DNA from: Paeniglutamicibacter antarcticus_C
Lineage (GTDB): Bacteria; Actinomycetota; Actinomycetes; Actinomycetales; Micrococcaceae
Length of the DNA stretch: 64,000 nucleotides
Direction: 5' to 3'
Assembly: GCF_039544305.1 (NCBI RefSeq)
Contig: NZ_BAABLK010000094.1
Location: 1-64,000, forward strand
The notes under the pieces are model-generated. The model saw only the letters and a program-made list of their open reading frames with translations, had not been told where the DNA came from and did not search any database. Below, piece after piece: positions 1-8,909 of this stretch. Both the position numbers and the translations under genes were made by a program. Numbering within the stretch: the first letter of the stretch is position 1; every line of letters begins with the position of its first letter.

Positions 1-554
1 TATTCATAGGTTGCCATTTTTCATCTCACGTTTTCCTCAAACGGGGTGGCAGCTGAACTGGCTGCTTGAGCCATGCAACCGTCTCCCGACGTTTTTGCGG
101 TGCGAAATATGTAATTGTCCCCAGCATTCTCCACTTTTGGTCAAGTTTCTAGGGCTCACGTCGATTCATCGAAATCCTCCCGCGTAGCCTGATCCGTTTC
201 AGCAGAAAGAAGCCTCCGCTTTGTGCCTCCTGCTTTGGAGGATTCAGGTGGCTTCCACCCTTGCCAAGGGGCTGAACTTGAGCACCCGCGAAACCGGGCC
301 ACCGGCAGCATGGCCAAGAGCACCTTCACGAAAGAGCTCATCTTGTTGCTCTGGGGGCTATTGACTCGGGATTGCTCTCGGACAAGGCTGCACAAGGCGC
401 TGGAACCCCTGATCCAGCGCAAGGTTCCGTCAACTGATAGTCGATGTCGTCCTGAACCAGTGCTCGGAATTCTGTGCGGCGACAAACTGAATCCCCAATC
501 GTGCTGGATATTTTGGTGGCGGTTGTAGTTTCGCCGTTTTTCGGCGATCCTCAG
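1..554. other. No intact gene; degenerate sequence
   Basis: No frame gives a convincing protein over this stretch. The longest minus-strand frame (156-485) ends in a plausible charged C-terminus, but its upstream part is low in coding character and no ribosome binding site is seen. The decay in the following 1.5 kb suggests this is also eroded coding sequence. No RNA gene or repeat was recognised. Confidence 0.4.
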
Positions 555-950
555 TTATCGCCGGGCCACAGCACTCTGCTGGTAGCCGGACTCCAACAGC
601 ACTCGCAGCAACCCCCGGGTGTCCGGCACCATGCTTACCTCGGTCCGCTGCCATCCGGGGTCGCGGCCTGCGACCTCGACGACTGACTTCACCTCTGCTG
701 ATAACAGCCCACGAACTGCATAGCAGCTTCCTAATTCAGAGATCCAGTCCAGTTGGGCCGCTGGAGGGGACCAACCGTTGTGGATGTTTGCGGCATGCAT
801 GAAAAGCCACTGCAAGATGATCAGCCGCTTTCGAGACTCGGTAGTATTCCGATCGCCATGAAGTTGAGAATCGAAACCGTAGTGGTCCCCACAAGCGTCG
901 CCGGTGGCACTCTCCGACCATCTTTGCCACTTCCTGGTCTCTGGTCTCCA
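555..950 (-). pseudogene. Remnant of a protein gene, unknown family
   Basis: One minus-strand frame is open from about 945 down to 555. It reads like real protein (for example GDACGDHYGFD, then LQWLFMHAANIHNGW, then EVKSVVEVAGRDPGWQ), but it has no ATG with a binding site at its left end and is preceded by two stops. A competing frame (736-1020) covers its beginning. I read it as the surviving C-terminal part of a gene whose 5-prime part is lost or frameshifted. The family is not recognised. Positions 951-1256 hold nothing I can support. Confidence 0.35.
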
Positions 951-1256
951 AAGTCACTATTGGCGATCCCCAACGGAACAAGGGTGGCTCTGTTGATGCG
1001 CTGCGACCGTGGGGCTTCACGAGGTGCAGCCCTGTATCAATCGGTCACCCGGGATGTGGTCGGTTTGAACAGCCCCTGGGATCACGCTCACTGAGACAGT
1101 TGCCGGCACACTTCTGTTCACTTAGCAATCCTGCTAAGACAGACGAAATATTCCGACCCTGGGCACCGTCCGGAGAAAAACTCCCCATCTGGACATGAAG
1201 GAGGGGTGCACGTCCGTAAGCTCAACTCCTCCGTCGCGATGCCTCCCAACCACTGT

Positions 1257-1520
1257 TTATGTCGTTGATCCGGCGATTGCTCCCCCTATGGTATTTTCCG
1301 ATGGATACTCGTCACCAAAGTTGGAACCAGGGCCGGCATCAATGACCACATCGCGTTCAAGAAGAGGGTTTCGGTGAGCTGCTTGCCCTCCACAACGACT
1401 CCTTTGGTTTTCCAGGATTCCACCCCAGCCAACGGTCCAAGAAGACATCAGCAGGTACTCGGACCGTGGCCAGCAGCTTTGTCGCCAGATGCCTGAACGA
1501 GTCCGCCCAAGATTGGTTCA
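1257..1520 (-). pseudogene. Degenerate gene, second in a decayed operon
   Basis: A GTG start overlaps the stop of the preceding remnant (GTGA at 1517-1520, minus strand), the arrangement of a translationally coupled gene. The first 45 codons or so read as protein (VNQSWADSFRHLATKLL and onward) and then hit a stop. The continuation is found in other frames (GVVVEGKQLTETLFLNAMW, then a frame ending GDEYPSENTIGGAIAG). At least two frameshifts are therefore inferred. The family is unknown. The coupling suggests it was co-expressed with the remnant at 1518-2040. Confidence 0.45.
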
Positions 1521-2040
1521 CGGGTCCGTTTCCAGCAAGCGGGTAAAGCGAATGACAAAGTTCCGTTGCCGAGGTGCCTCAACTGCCCGCGGATCGTGGC
1601 TATCCCGCACGCAGGAGATCACTTCGTGTGCAGGCAAGCCGTCATGATCGCCAAACACACCAATGATGTCATTGTCGTGCCGAAGCCTCCCTTGTAGGCA
1701 ATTTCTACCCGCTCATCGGCCGCCCGGATCCATCCTTCGTGCAGGGCAGCTTCAACTCCGCGGCGATCTCGTCACAGTCGGAAGCCGGAAGCCGGACCAA
1801 TGGACCCACCACAAGTCCCAAGTCACCGGCAGCGGCCGTTTCCTGAGCAGGTGGAGTCCGAACTCACGTACGAGGGCGGCCAGCAAGGCGCGACGGAGAC
1901 CGCGATCCCGGACCATCCTTCAGGATGGAAGCGTCCCATGTCCGGTGGCATCCGCAGGCTACGACCTCATGGCCGGGAAAATATCGTCCCCCCCTGACCG
2001 ATCAACCGCTGTCGGGTTCCTTTGAAAGGCTAGCGGCCAT
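1518..2040 (-). pseudogene. Multiply frameshifted gene, unknown family
   Basis: Protein-like sequence can be followed on the minus strand only by changing frame repeatedly. It opens with ATG at 2040 (MAASLSKEPDSG then a stop), continues as RDRGLRRALLAALVREFGLH, shifts to AAAGDLGLVVGPLVRLPAS, shifts to EAALHEGWIRAADERVEIAY, and after a one-base loss near 1680 ends as HDNDIIGVFGDHDGLPAHEV to the stop at 1518. The start overlaps the stop of the small gene at 2030-2254, so the two were probably one operon. At least three frameshifts and two stops separate it from a working gene. No family was recognised. Confidence 0.55.
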
Positions 2041-2254
2041 GGTTACGTGAATGGGTTCTGGCGATACGTTCGTTTCCACGCTTGTAATTTCCGGTGAGTC
2101 TGGCCATGAGCATTTGCGGATCCTGGGCATTCACCTCGATAAGGAAACGTTCAGCGGCTCCTGCCCGAAGCGTTGCGGCCCGGCTACCATGATGAAAGAT
2201 CACTACATCACCGCCGCGCACTTGGTATTCGAATCCTTCTGGTAACCCAGTCAT
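2030..2254 (-). CDS. Small hypothetical protein, 74 aa
   Basis: An intact short frame encodes MTGLPEGFEYQVRGGDVVIF and ends in a basic tail (KRGNERIARTHSRNHGR). I chose the ATG at 2254 because AGGAAG lies nine bases upstream; an ATG at 2272 and a TTG at 2275 are alternatives. The middle (HHGSRAATLRAGAAERFLIEV) alternates hydrophobic and polar residues like a small alpha/beta protein. It lies at the head of a decayed operon whose next gene overlaps its stop, so it may be the last intact member. Function is unknown. Confidence 0.5.
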   Translation of the reverse strand: MTGLPEGFEYQVRGGDVVIFHHGSRAATLRAGAAERFLIEVNAQDPQMLMARLTGNYKRGNERIARTHSRNHGR

Positions 2255-2460
2255 ACAAGCATTCTTCCTCATCAATGAAAGCGATCAAGAAACCGGTCCG
2301 ACTGGAGACTAGTGATTAGTCGCCATGGGCTGCATGGGTGCTTTCCACTCGCTCAGCACCAAAATTCAGAACTTGATGGTGTGGTGCCCCCGCAGTGTAT
2401 GTTCGCTGCTCTTCCCTTTTGGAATTGGCATCCCGGCACATCCGGTGAACAGATGAAAGA

Positions 2461-3540
2461 ATGAGAACCATGAAGCAGAATGGGAACTTTTTACTGCAAG
2501 GTCCCCGAGGGAGACGCCTGTGCCTGGAGATCGCGAAGGAACTGGATCCAGACCTCTACGGGTTTGCTTGGTTGCTGACAAACGACCTTGAGCCAGCGAC
2601 TGGTGCATCTCACGTCTTGGTGCCCTCGTCCTTCGACGACAGCCACGGCTCTAGCTTCAAATCAGTTCCTGAAGATCCATCCACCCAGCAGCTCGCTGAT
2701 GCCATCGCTTCCCTCGATCTCACCAATATCGATGATTTCCTGGTGCAATCAAGCCTCGAGCTCTCAGTTTCCAGCGCCATGTATTGGCAACCACCTGACG
2801 GTGATGACGTACTTGCACGGCTCGCCGCGATCCAGGTAGCCCTTGTTCCCATAGCCGAGCACATCATTGTTTCATCCGGCACTCGCTGGTGGTCAGAACC
2901 GCGCCAGAAAAGGCAGTGGGGTATCGAAAGCAGGTCGGCGGATGATCCAGCACCGTTGCCAAGAAACCCACAGCAGACCTTGCGCCAGTGGGGAAAAACC
3001 GAACGATCTGAAGAGCAACTGGCCGCTCGGCAGCGTCCGCGTGATCCGCACGCGAACTGGTCAGGCACGTGGTGGTCCATTCCACGCGGCCTGATCCAAA
3101 CCGTCGGACAGATGCCGGCAGGGCTGGACCTGATAGAGGATTCGTTCGGGTATGACCAAGCGGTTGCGATCCCGGTGCGCGGCATCGGCAAGACCTTGGA
3201 AATATGCACGGCCGAAGACTGGATTTCCTTGTGCCGCTCATTCCCGCTCGAAGTCACCGCTTCCCGTCGCCATGACTGGTTCAACACCACCGGGCGTGAC
3301 GGGCGCTGGGTGATTCCAGACTGGGAGCAAGTCGCGACCCAATGGGACGCCGTTCACCTGACGGTCATGGGCTATCTCAATGCTGCAACACGCACGCTTC
3401 AGATCGACACCGATACGGCCTCGGTCATTGCCGGGTGGGACCCTGACAGCACCATTTGGTTAACGGACCTTGCCCGGGAATGGGAAGGCCCGCGCCAGGT
3501 GTGGAACCGAACCAATGACACATGGATCTTGGCGCCGTAG
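2461..3540 (+). CDS. Conserved-looking hypothetical protein, 359 aa
   Basis: This is a full-length frame with normal codon use, the first clearly intact larger gene in the window. The protein is acidic and Trp-rich in its second half (WWSIPRGLIQTVGQMPAGLD, DWEQVATQWDAVHLTVMGYL, TDLAREWEGPRQVWN). No signal peptide, membrane segment or nucleotide-binding motif is seen. The second half alternates short hydrophobic strands with Asp/Trp-rich loops, suggesting a compact cytoplasmic fold. An alternative ATG lies three codons in. Neighbours are degenerate and give no functional hint. I do not recognise the family. Confidence 0.7.
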   Translation: MRTMKQNGNFLLQGPRGRRLCLEIAKELDPDLYGFAWLLTNDLEPATGASHVLVPSSFDDSHGSSFKSVPEDPSTQQLADAIASLDLTNIDDFLVQSSLELSVSSAMYWQPPDGDDVLARLAAIQVALVPIAEHIIVSSGTRWWSEPRQKRQWGIESRSADDPAPLPRNPQQTLRQWGKTERSEEQLAARQRPRDPHANWSGTWWSIPRGLIQTVGQMPAGLDLIEDSFGYDQAVAIPVRGIGKTLEICTAEDWISLCRSFPLEVTASRRHDWFNTTGRDGRWVIPDWEQVATQWDAVHLTVMGYLNAATRTLQIDTDTASVIAGWDPDSTIWLTDLAREWEGPRQVWNRTNDTWILAP

Positions 3541-4053
3541 GACTCAGGTCTGCCCGGCACCGCGGCTCACGATTCCATGCCACTGCGGGGTTCTTCAGCG
3601 GCAGAAAATCGCCGCTTCCCAGCACCCACCCTCCCTTTGCGATTCATGAACCAACGCGTCCACATAGTGGCTAGGAAATTCCCCGTTTAATGGATGGAAC
3701 GGACCCGACGTCAAGTCCCATGATGACCGTGCCGGTTAAGCAGCACCGAGCCAAATGGAATTGCCAAGCCGGCCGCACACGCAGGATGCGTGCCCTACTG
3801 CTTGCGATAAGGCAAAATGGAACCACGATCACATCACGGACGATCAGGCAAACCTGTGTAAGAGCCACCCCTGGTTTCCCAAGTACTTTGGGTTGTCCCC
3901 GAGTCATTTACGTCGGCATGGGAGGAACGACTGACCAGTGGAGGCCACCTCCTCGAAGGGACCACCCTCACCCCGCGGCACACCTGAGCTCAGTCGATTG
4001 CTCTCTAACCGCGCAGCTAATCTGAACTCGACCCATTTGAGAAGGCAAACGCG
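3541..4053. other. Intergenic, no gene recognised
   Basis: Both strands contain only short competing frames (plus 3690-4025, minus 3671-3907) with no binding site and no recognisable protein character. The stretch may be old decayed coding sequence. No hairpin terminator was found directly after the gene ending at 3540. Confidence 0.4.
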
Positions 4054-4464
4054 ATGCACTCATGGCCGAAGCACCCACATTCACCCAATGACCCCCGGGA
4101 AGCACGGGACCCGAGAAGCGGAGACGTGTTGAGCAATCGCTCTAAACCATCCGAGAATCACTACGGCAACGATTCCGCCGAACTTCATGGGGCAGGTGCC
4201 GCACCCAAGGGCTTCGGGCTCAGCACCGGCATGCGCAGTGCGCGCACCGTGTTAGGTTTCGCTTGGTTCGTGCTCGGGACAGGAACTTCGTTGCTGCTCA
4301 TGGGCGCCATCATCTTCATAGGCCAAGCAGCATGGACACCACTGGTCTTGCTGTGTCTGGTGGAACTGGTGTTCATCGCAGCGTTCCTTGCCTTGGTGAA
4401 CTTGGCCAGAGCCCGTCGGACCCAGTCGAACCATGCAGGTATTGATTTCCGTGAGGAATGCTAG
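4054..4464 (+). CDS. Small membrane protein, two TM segments
   Basis: The frame encodes 136 residues. The first 60 are polar, Pro- and His-rich and probably disordered and cytoplasmic. Two hydrophobic helices follow (about residues 66-90, VLGFAWFVLGTGTSLLLMGA; and about 94-118, PLVLLCLVELVFIAAFLALV), then a short basic tail. GAGAAGG eight bases upstream supports the ATG at 4054. No family was recognised. The nearest intact neighbour is a TfoX-like gene on the opposite strand, with which it converges. Confidence 0.65.
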   Translation: MHSWPKHPHSPNDPREARDPRSGDVLSNRSKPSENHYGNDSAELHGAGAAPKGFGLSTGMRSARTVLGFAWFVLGTGTSLLLMGAIIFIGQAAWTPLVLLCLVELVFIAAFLALVNLARARRTQSNHAGIDFREEC

Positions 4465-4565
4465 CCGCGCGCACCACCCCAAAAATCGTTGTTGCTGGAG
4501 CCGCGGAGCCATCCACCTAGCCACGCGGGAAGGCCCGGAGCCTCTGTCTTGCCGCGGTACCAGGC

Positions 4566-4907
4566 TCAAGCGTCGCGGGAGTCGATCCCGACGTTGATCC
4601 AGTACGCGAGTTCCCCATCGTCCTGAAGATGTTCGAAGGGCACGGTCAGCCACCCCGGACCCATGGGACGGCCCTTGCCCATGTACGCCGGTTTCCCTCC
4701 CCGTTGGCATAGCTCGTCATAATCGGCGGGAGCAATACGCACCAGTAGGTTGCCGTCGATGCTGGCAGAGACTGACAACCGCGCATCTACCATGAATGAC
4801 AGCCCGCCGAACATGCGAACTTCGCGCACGTTCGGGAGTGAGGCCATCGCGTCCCGGACCCTGTGCACCAGAGCCTCCTGTGGGCTTGGCGGGCGCGGGG
4901 TAGTCAC
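4566..4907 (-). CDS. TfoX/Sxy N-terminal domain protein
   Basis: The 113-residue protein matches the TfoX N-terminal domain: an N-terminal helix, then VREVRMFGGLSFMVDARL, a strand pair around GNLLVRIAP, and the late YMGKGRPMGPGWLTVPFEHL block. In Proteobacteria, Sxy/TfoX activates competence genes with CRP. Stand-alone N-terminal-domain proteins in Actinobacteria are of unknown role, so a competence function should not be assumed. The start is GTG at 4907 and overlaps the TGA stop of the upstream gene (GTGA), indicating translational coupling with the gene at 4904-5278. Confidence 0.8.
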   Translation of the reverse strand: MTTPRPPSPQEALVHRVRDAMASLPNVREVRMFGGLSFMVDARLSVSASIDGNLLVRIAPADYDELCQRGGKPAYMGKGRPMGPGWLTVPFEHLQDDGELAYWINVGIDSRDA

Positions 4908-5278
4908 TGTCCGCCCTTGGCAATGCAGTCTTGCCCGTCGTCGTGACGGTTGAGCATGTCGATCATGCCGTCCCGGATGGTAGAACGAAGGTTGCCACCG
5001 GGCATCTCAGCGTCACATAAAACACCGGAAGCGGGGTCATCGTGGACCTCACCGAACACGGTGATGCTGCGGACCGTCGAGACCAAGCCCAGCACACCTC
5101 GAAGGAAACCCTCCGTGGAATCCATGTGGCGCACTGCCAGGGAAGCGATAAAGTTCAGGTGGTTTCTCACCAGTCCGCGCAGTTCCTGCTGTTCTCCATA
5201 TGCATCCGATCCCGCGGCGGGAATGCGGTAGTACTCCTGTAGCACCGACGGCGCTGAAACTGGGACGGTGGCCTTCAC
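4904..5278 (-). CDS. Hypothetical protein, possible SnoaL/NTF2-like fold
   Basis: The 124-residue protein starts with GTG at 5278 behind GGGAGTGGGCT. It lacks membrane segments. Its pattern (HLNFIASLAVRHMDSTEGFL, then ITVFGEVHDDPASGVLCDAE, then MIDMLNRHDDG) resembles small alpha+beta binding proteins of the NTF2 type, but this is a weak resemblance. It forms a two-gene unit with the TfoX-domain gene, whose GTG overlaps its stop. A near-consensus promoter lies at 5317-5345, about 40 bases upstream. Confidence 0.6.
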   Translation of the reverse strand: MKATVPVSAPSVLQEYYRIPAAGSDAYGEQQELRGLVRNHLNFIASLAVRHMDSTEGFLRGVLGLVSTVRSITVFGEVHDDPASGVLCDAEMPGGNLRSTIRDGMIDMLNRHDDGQDCIAKGGQ

Positions 5279-5316
5279 AGCCCACTCCCTTGGTTGAAGT
5301 TGAAAGCGTACCCCCG

Positions 5317-5345
5317 AATATGAAGCGATTGATGGAGCTTGTCAA
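5317..5345 (-). promoter_or_regulatory. Sigma-70-type promoter for the 4904-5278 unit
   Basis: On the minus strand TTGACA (5340-5345) and CATATT (5317-5322) are separated by 17 bases. This is a near-consensus housekeeping promoter. Initiation would fall about 30 bases before the GTG start at 5278. Confidence 0.7.
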
Positions 5346-5538
5346 GGGACCAATCACGCGGGCCCGGCTGTCTGTCGGGAACTCCGGCTCCCCGAAACGG
5401 CTTCCTCCCGCCGCTTCAACACGCTGGCCTCGCGCGAACCCGACCAAGGGCTGTCCCGAAAGCGCGGGCTCCGCACGGGCTAAGACCGGGTCGATCTTCG
5501 TGGGGGATGCCTCGCTTCCCGCTTCCCCGTCGCACTTC

Positions 5539-5568
5539 TTGACAACCCTGAATCGACATCGATATGTT
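5539..5568 (+). promoter_or_regulatory. Promoter giving a leaderless transcript
   Basis: TTGACA (5539-5544) and TATGTT (5563-5568) are separated by 18 bases. The expected start of transcription, seven bases past the -10 element, is the A of the ATG at 5575. No ribosome binding site is spaced for that ATG, so the gene is probably leaderless. Confidence 0.65.
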
Positions 5569-5574
5569 CGGGAG

Positions 5575-6057
5575 ATGGAACGTATCTGGGCTTTTGAAAC
5601 ATCGGCAATCTCGGCGGTCCTCGTGGATTTTCTCGACCCAGCACTCGCTGGTCAACCTGACATCCGGGAGCGCGGCGTACGCCTGGAGATCCGGCCTATG
5701 GCGGTGGGCAGCATCGCCACGATCTATTCCTCGCCCGCGCTCTCGTTGAAACCAGCAATCATTCGTATCGATATGCTTGAATCAGCGCCGCATAAAGCCG
5801 ACCGCATGCACTTTCATCCCGGCATGGTTGACGGGGAGCCAGAGGAGAGAACCTTCGACGAGAAGATGGGTGATAACCCCATCGACTGGCTGCGCTCGTA
5901 CCTGGAACAACTCCATGACTGGGTTGGGCAGACCGACGGCTGCTCAATAGCTCATGCCGCGGAAGCCATCACCCGGGAAACAGCGGAATTACTTGACAAG
6001 GCCCGTCAGCCGTGGCCCGAGGTTGCCCACGATGAGCGTGGCCTGGTGGTTGGCTGA
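5575..6057 (+). CDS. Conserved-looking hypothetical protein, 160 aa
   Basis: The frame is open from 5200, but only from the ATG at 5575 does it read like protein (MERIWAFETSAISAVLVDFL). The promoter at 5539-5568 places transcription start at this ATG. The protein is acidic and soluble. A His-containing segment RMHFHPGMVDGEPEERTFDE and the later NPIDWLRSYLEQLHDWVG are the most motif-like parts; the paired histidines could bind metal, which is speculation. A hairpin terminator follows at 6086-6127. It is a single-gene unit. Function is unknown. Confidence 0.7.
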   Translation: MERIWAFETSAISAVLVDFLDPALAGQPDIRERGVRLEIRPMAVGSIATIYSSPALSLKPAIIRIDMLESAPHKADRMHFHPGMVDGEPEERTFDEKMGDNPIDWLRSYLEQLHDWVGQTDGCSIAHAAEAITRETAELLDKARQPWPEVAHDERGLVVG

Positions 6058-6085
6058 TATGTACCTGAGTTTGTCAAGGGGCAGA

Positions 6086-6127
6086 GAAGAACGACTCCGG
6101 GCCAGCAAATGCCTGGGGTCGTTCTTC
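6086..6127 (+). terminator. Hairpin terminator
   Basis: A 17-bp stem (6086-6102 with 6111-6127, two G-U pairs) closes an 8-base loop about 30 bases past the stop at 6057. There is no long T run, so termination may be inefficient or bidirectional. Confidence 0.6.
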
Positions 6128-6353
6128 ATGTACCGCTGCGGCAGTTGAAGGTGTGGGCGCGTCTTTCGACAACGAGGTCAATGCTAATATGCGCGGGTTG
6201 GGTACCGCATGACAATTGTTCGGCAGGAACATATCGAGGTCTAGATGCGGGCGTCGCCGGAACTTGCGTTCGGGCTGTTCATAGCCAAATGTCGAGTTAG
6301 CTCCGCGTGCTGCCCTCTTCGCCTTCAACGGACCGCAGGGTACGTCTGTGGGA

Positions 6354-7485
6354 TCAAGCCACATGCATGGCAGCCTCCGTGAAGATCGGTTCCCGGGCGG
6401 CCTTCTTTTGCAAGGGTGCCGCCACGGACCAGCACCAGCCGGCCAACTCGCGGGCGACCGCAGTGTTCGCCTTCACACGCATCTTCGCGCGCTTGTTGAA
6501 CTGCTCCCAGACGCGGTGCAACCGCCGGTTTCCCTCCAGGGCCCGGGCCCTGGAGGCCGAATCGACCAACTGGAACTGCTTCACCAGACGGGCCCCGTGA
6601 CGCGCATACGGTCGGTCATGCAGCCCGGCCGTTTCCACCAGCAGGCGCCGGACGTAGGTGTTCCCGGCCTTGGTGATCGAGCCTTGGCTTCGGGTGAGGC
6701 CGGAGTAATGCTCGGAGGGCACCAACCCGACGTAGGAGCCCAGGGAGGATCCGGTGAACCTCGTCCAGTCCCCGATCTCCACGGCCAGCCCGAACGCGGT
6801 GGTGACGTCGATTCCGCGGAAGCACATCAGCGCGTTGATGACTTCTTGGTATTCGCAGGTCTGGATCTGCGCGATGATTTCGGTTTCCAGGCGTTTGAGG
6901 TGCTCCTTGAGCATCCCCACCAGCTCCAGGTCGGCCTCCAGGGTGAGCTGGGCAGTCTTGTGTTCGAAGTGCTGCCGGCGCAGCCACTCCAGATGCTGGC
7001 GGGTCCAACGCGACTTCTGCGGATAGTAGAGGCCGTGACGCAGGATGAAGGCATTGACCCGTTGCTTGGCGTGGGCCAGTTCCTTGGCGGCCTTCTCCCT
7101 GGCCCGGGATAGGTCGCGCAGGGCTTCCTGCTCCTGGGTGGGCACCCGGACCCGGGTGACTTCGCCTAGGGACAGCATCTTGGCAAGGTTCAAGGCGTCA
7201 CGTTTATCGTTCTTAATGTGGTCTCCGGGGCCCGCATGAGCTTCGAGGGGGCCGCGATGAGGCAATCGACTGCGTGGTCGGTCAGGAACCGGGATAGGCC
7301 ATACCCGGTGGGCCGGCCTCGTAGACCACCTGCACCGGTGCGGCAAGCGTTTGGATCCAGGCAAGGACAGCGACCGGGTCGGGGTTCATCTTGGCGCGGA
7401 TGACCTCCCCGGTGGCTGTGTCCAGAGCACATGCAACGATGGTTTTGGCATGGACATCGAGTCCAATAAAGGTACGCTCAAACAT
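6354..7485 (-). pseudogene. IS110-family transposase, frameshifted
   Basis: The start (ATG at 7485, MFERTFIGLDVHAKTIVACA) is the DEDD RuvC-like N-terminal domain of IS110 transposases. NDKRDALNLAKML and a coiled-coil linker follow. The C-terminal Tnp_IS116/IS110/IS902 domain is clear (CFRGIDVTTAFGLAVEIGDW, SSLGSYVGLVPSE, GSITKAGNTYVRRLL). The protein is spread over three frames: frame changes are needed near 7315 (after VYEAGP) and near 7225 (before GDHIKNDKRDA). With both repaired it would be about 377 residues. IS110 elements normally lack long terminal inverted repeats, so the element ends cannot be set here. The transposase should be inactive. Confidence 0.85.
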
Positions 7486-7640
7486 GTCGGGACCTCCCGA
7501 GTCTCAAATGCGGCACTGTCAGTCAATACCCGTTCCCGGGAGACCGAAGGGGTTTTTGGTACTGGGTAATCCCCGAAAAATTGATGCCGTGTGGGTCCCT
7601 ACCCCTTCACCTCATATTGTCTAGGCCGAGGGCACCTTGC
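7486..7640 (-). other. Presumed IS110 left-end non-coding region
   Basis: This is the stretch directly upstream of the transposase start. In the IS110 group the non-coding end upstream of the transposase encodes the bridge RNA that pairs with target and donor DNA. Short G/C-rich self-complementary blocks (for example around 7546-7580) are visible but I cannot fold or align them. The exact element end is not determined. Confidence 0.3.
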
Positions 7641-7831
7641 GTTCCTGTTTCTGCGTGTACTCGGTAGCGGAAGGTGTAGCTGGATGCTTCGGCAACAGAA
7701 CCATCAAACGAACGCTCGCACGATGGAACGGATAAGCGGTCACTATTCCTGGAAGTGGCCTCTTGAACGTGGGCCAGAGGAATGTGGCAAAATGCCTAAC
7801 AGCAACCTCGAGAAAATGTCTGTGAGTTGCC

Positions 7832-8198
7832 ATGCTGGTGTCGGGGCTTGCCAGCGCGGACTTTTTGACGGCGCTTCGTTTCGGCTCCGCTTCCGCGATC
7901 TTTGTTTCCCCCGGGCGATGGCGGCATCACCTCCTTCGCTGTCCTCGGTATTGCGGCTTCCCCGCTACTCGGTGAATTCATTTCGGGAGAATTCTAAGGA
8001 ACCACTGAACTCCAGGCAACGCCGCTGAAGTACACCGTTTACCACGGGAACGCGATGGGTGGCAACCGGAAACTGATCGAAGCTATCGAGCTAAATGACA
8101 AGCTGAGGATACAGCCTGCAGGTCGGGACCCGCTACGCGGAGCAACCGAAATGCGCCTCACCACCAGGAAGATCCAAGGCCCAGAGCCAGAAGACTGA
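7832..8198 (+). pseudogene. Remnant of an unknown gene
   Basis: From ATG 7832 the frame reads MLVSGLASADFLTALRFGSA and on to FVSPG, then needs a one-base shift near 7915 to continue as GDGGITSFAVLGIAASPLLG. It meets TAA at 7995-7997, and in the same frame resumes as YTVYHGNAMGGNRKLIEAIE to the stop at 8198. One frameshift and one nonsense codon are therefore inferred. The first half is hydrophobic and could be membrane-embedded. The family is not recognised. Confidence 0.4.
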
Positions 8199-8310
8199 AC
8201 TCCTCCGCGAAAGCGTTGGCCGCAGCGCCCGGGTTGGCCATGATCCACGGATGCTTGCGATGTTCGCGGGCCAGACCGGTGCCTCTGGCTGTGAATCCAG
8301 ACGCCCCAAC

Positions 8311-8909
8311 CTATCGTTGGCAACTGGACTGAGGCAACATCCCCCAGCGTCCCCGAGCGTGGACTAAGGCCCTGCCGGCAGCAGTGGCTGTCCAGATTCC
8401 GACGCCCAGGAATATCGGCGAACCGAGGATGCCACACCAGAAGCTTCTCTCGATGGAGTTCTCAGGAAACAGCACCGCGATGATTGCGGCCGCGCTCAGG
8501 AGCGCACCTGCCAAATACAGCACCGGTTGCCCGAAGACGGGTGCAAGCGCCAGGAAATGAATGCCGACGACGACCAGCACCAGCGGTGCGATGAGGTCAG
8601 TGCGCTCGGCGCGAATGGCTAAGAAGGCCAGAAGACCCGCAAGGATCATTTTGGCCCAGAACACGATGATGTAGACCAGTAATGCCGTTGTTCCGCTACG
8701 CAGTGCAGTTGGCATGTTCCAGCGGTTGATCGCCATCGGAATGCTCACCGCGGCAAGGACGAGACCATCCAGTCCCAGCAGCCCGAGAACGACACGCCAC
8801 CACCACTGTTCCGGAGGGCCTGCCTACGCCCAGCCTGCCTAAGCGAAACACGCGATACCGAAAATCGCCCCGATCATCACCAGATCACGTGGATATTCCA
8901 GTTCAGCAT
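8311..8909 (-). pseudogene. Membrane protein gene with two amber codons
   Basis: A single frame encodes AELEYPRDLVMIGAIFGIAC, then TAG (8839-8841), AGWA, TAG (8824-8826), AGPPEQWWWRVVLGLLGLDG, and about 150 more residues with four hydrophobic helices (for example LIAPLVLVVVGIHFLALAPV). Removing the two stops gives one continuous membrane protein of about 200 residues; the stops fit TGG to TAG and CAG to TAG changes. The only ATG with a good binding site (8909, GGAGGG upstream) is one base out of frame, so a small deletion is also likely. A shorter product from GTG 8748 cannot be excluded. Confidence 0.6.

Noticed and set aside
6354..7112. Plus-strand frame over the IS110 gene
   Set aside because: It is antisense to the transposase.
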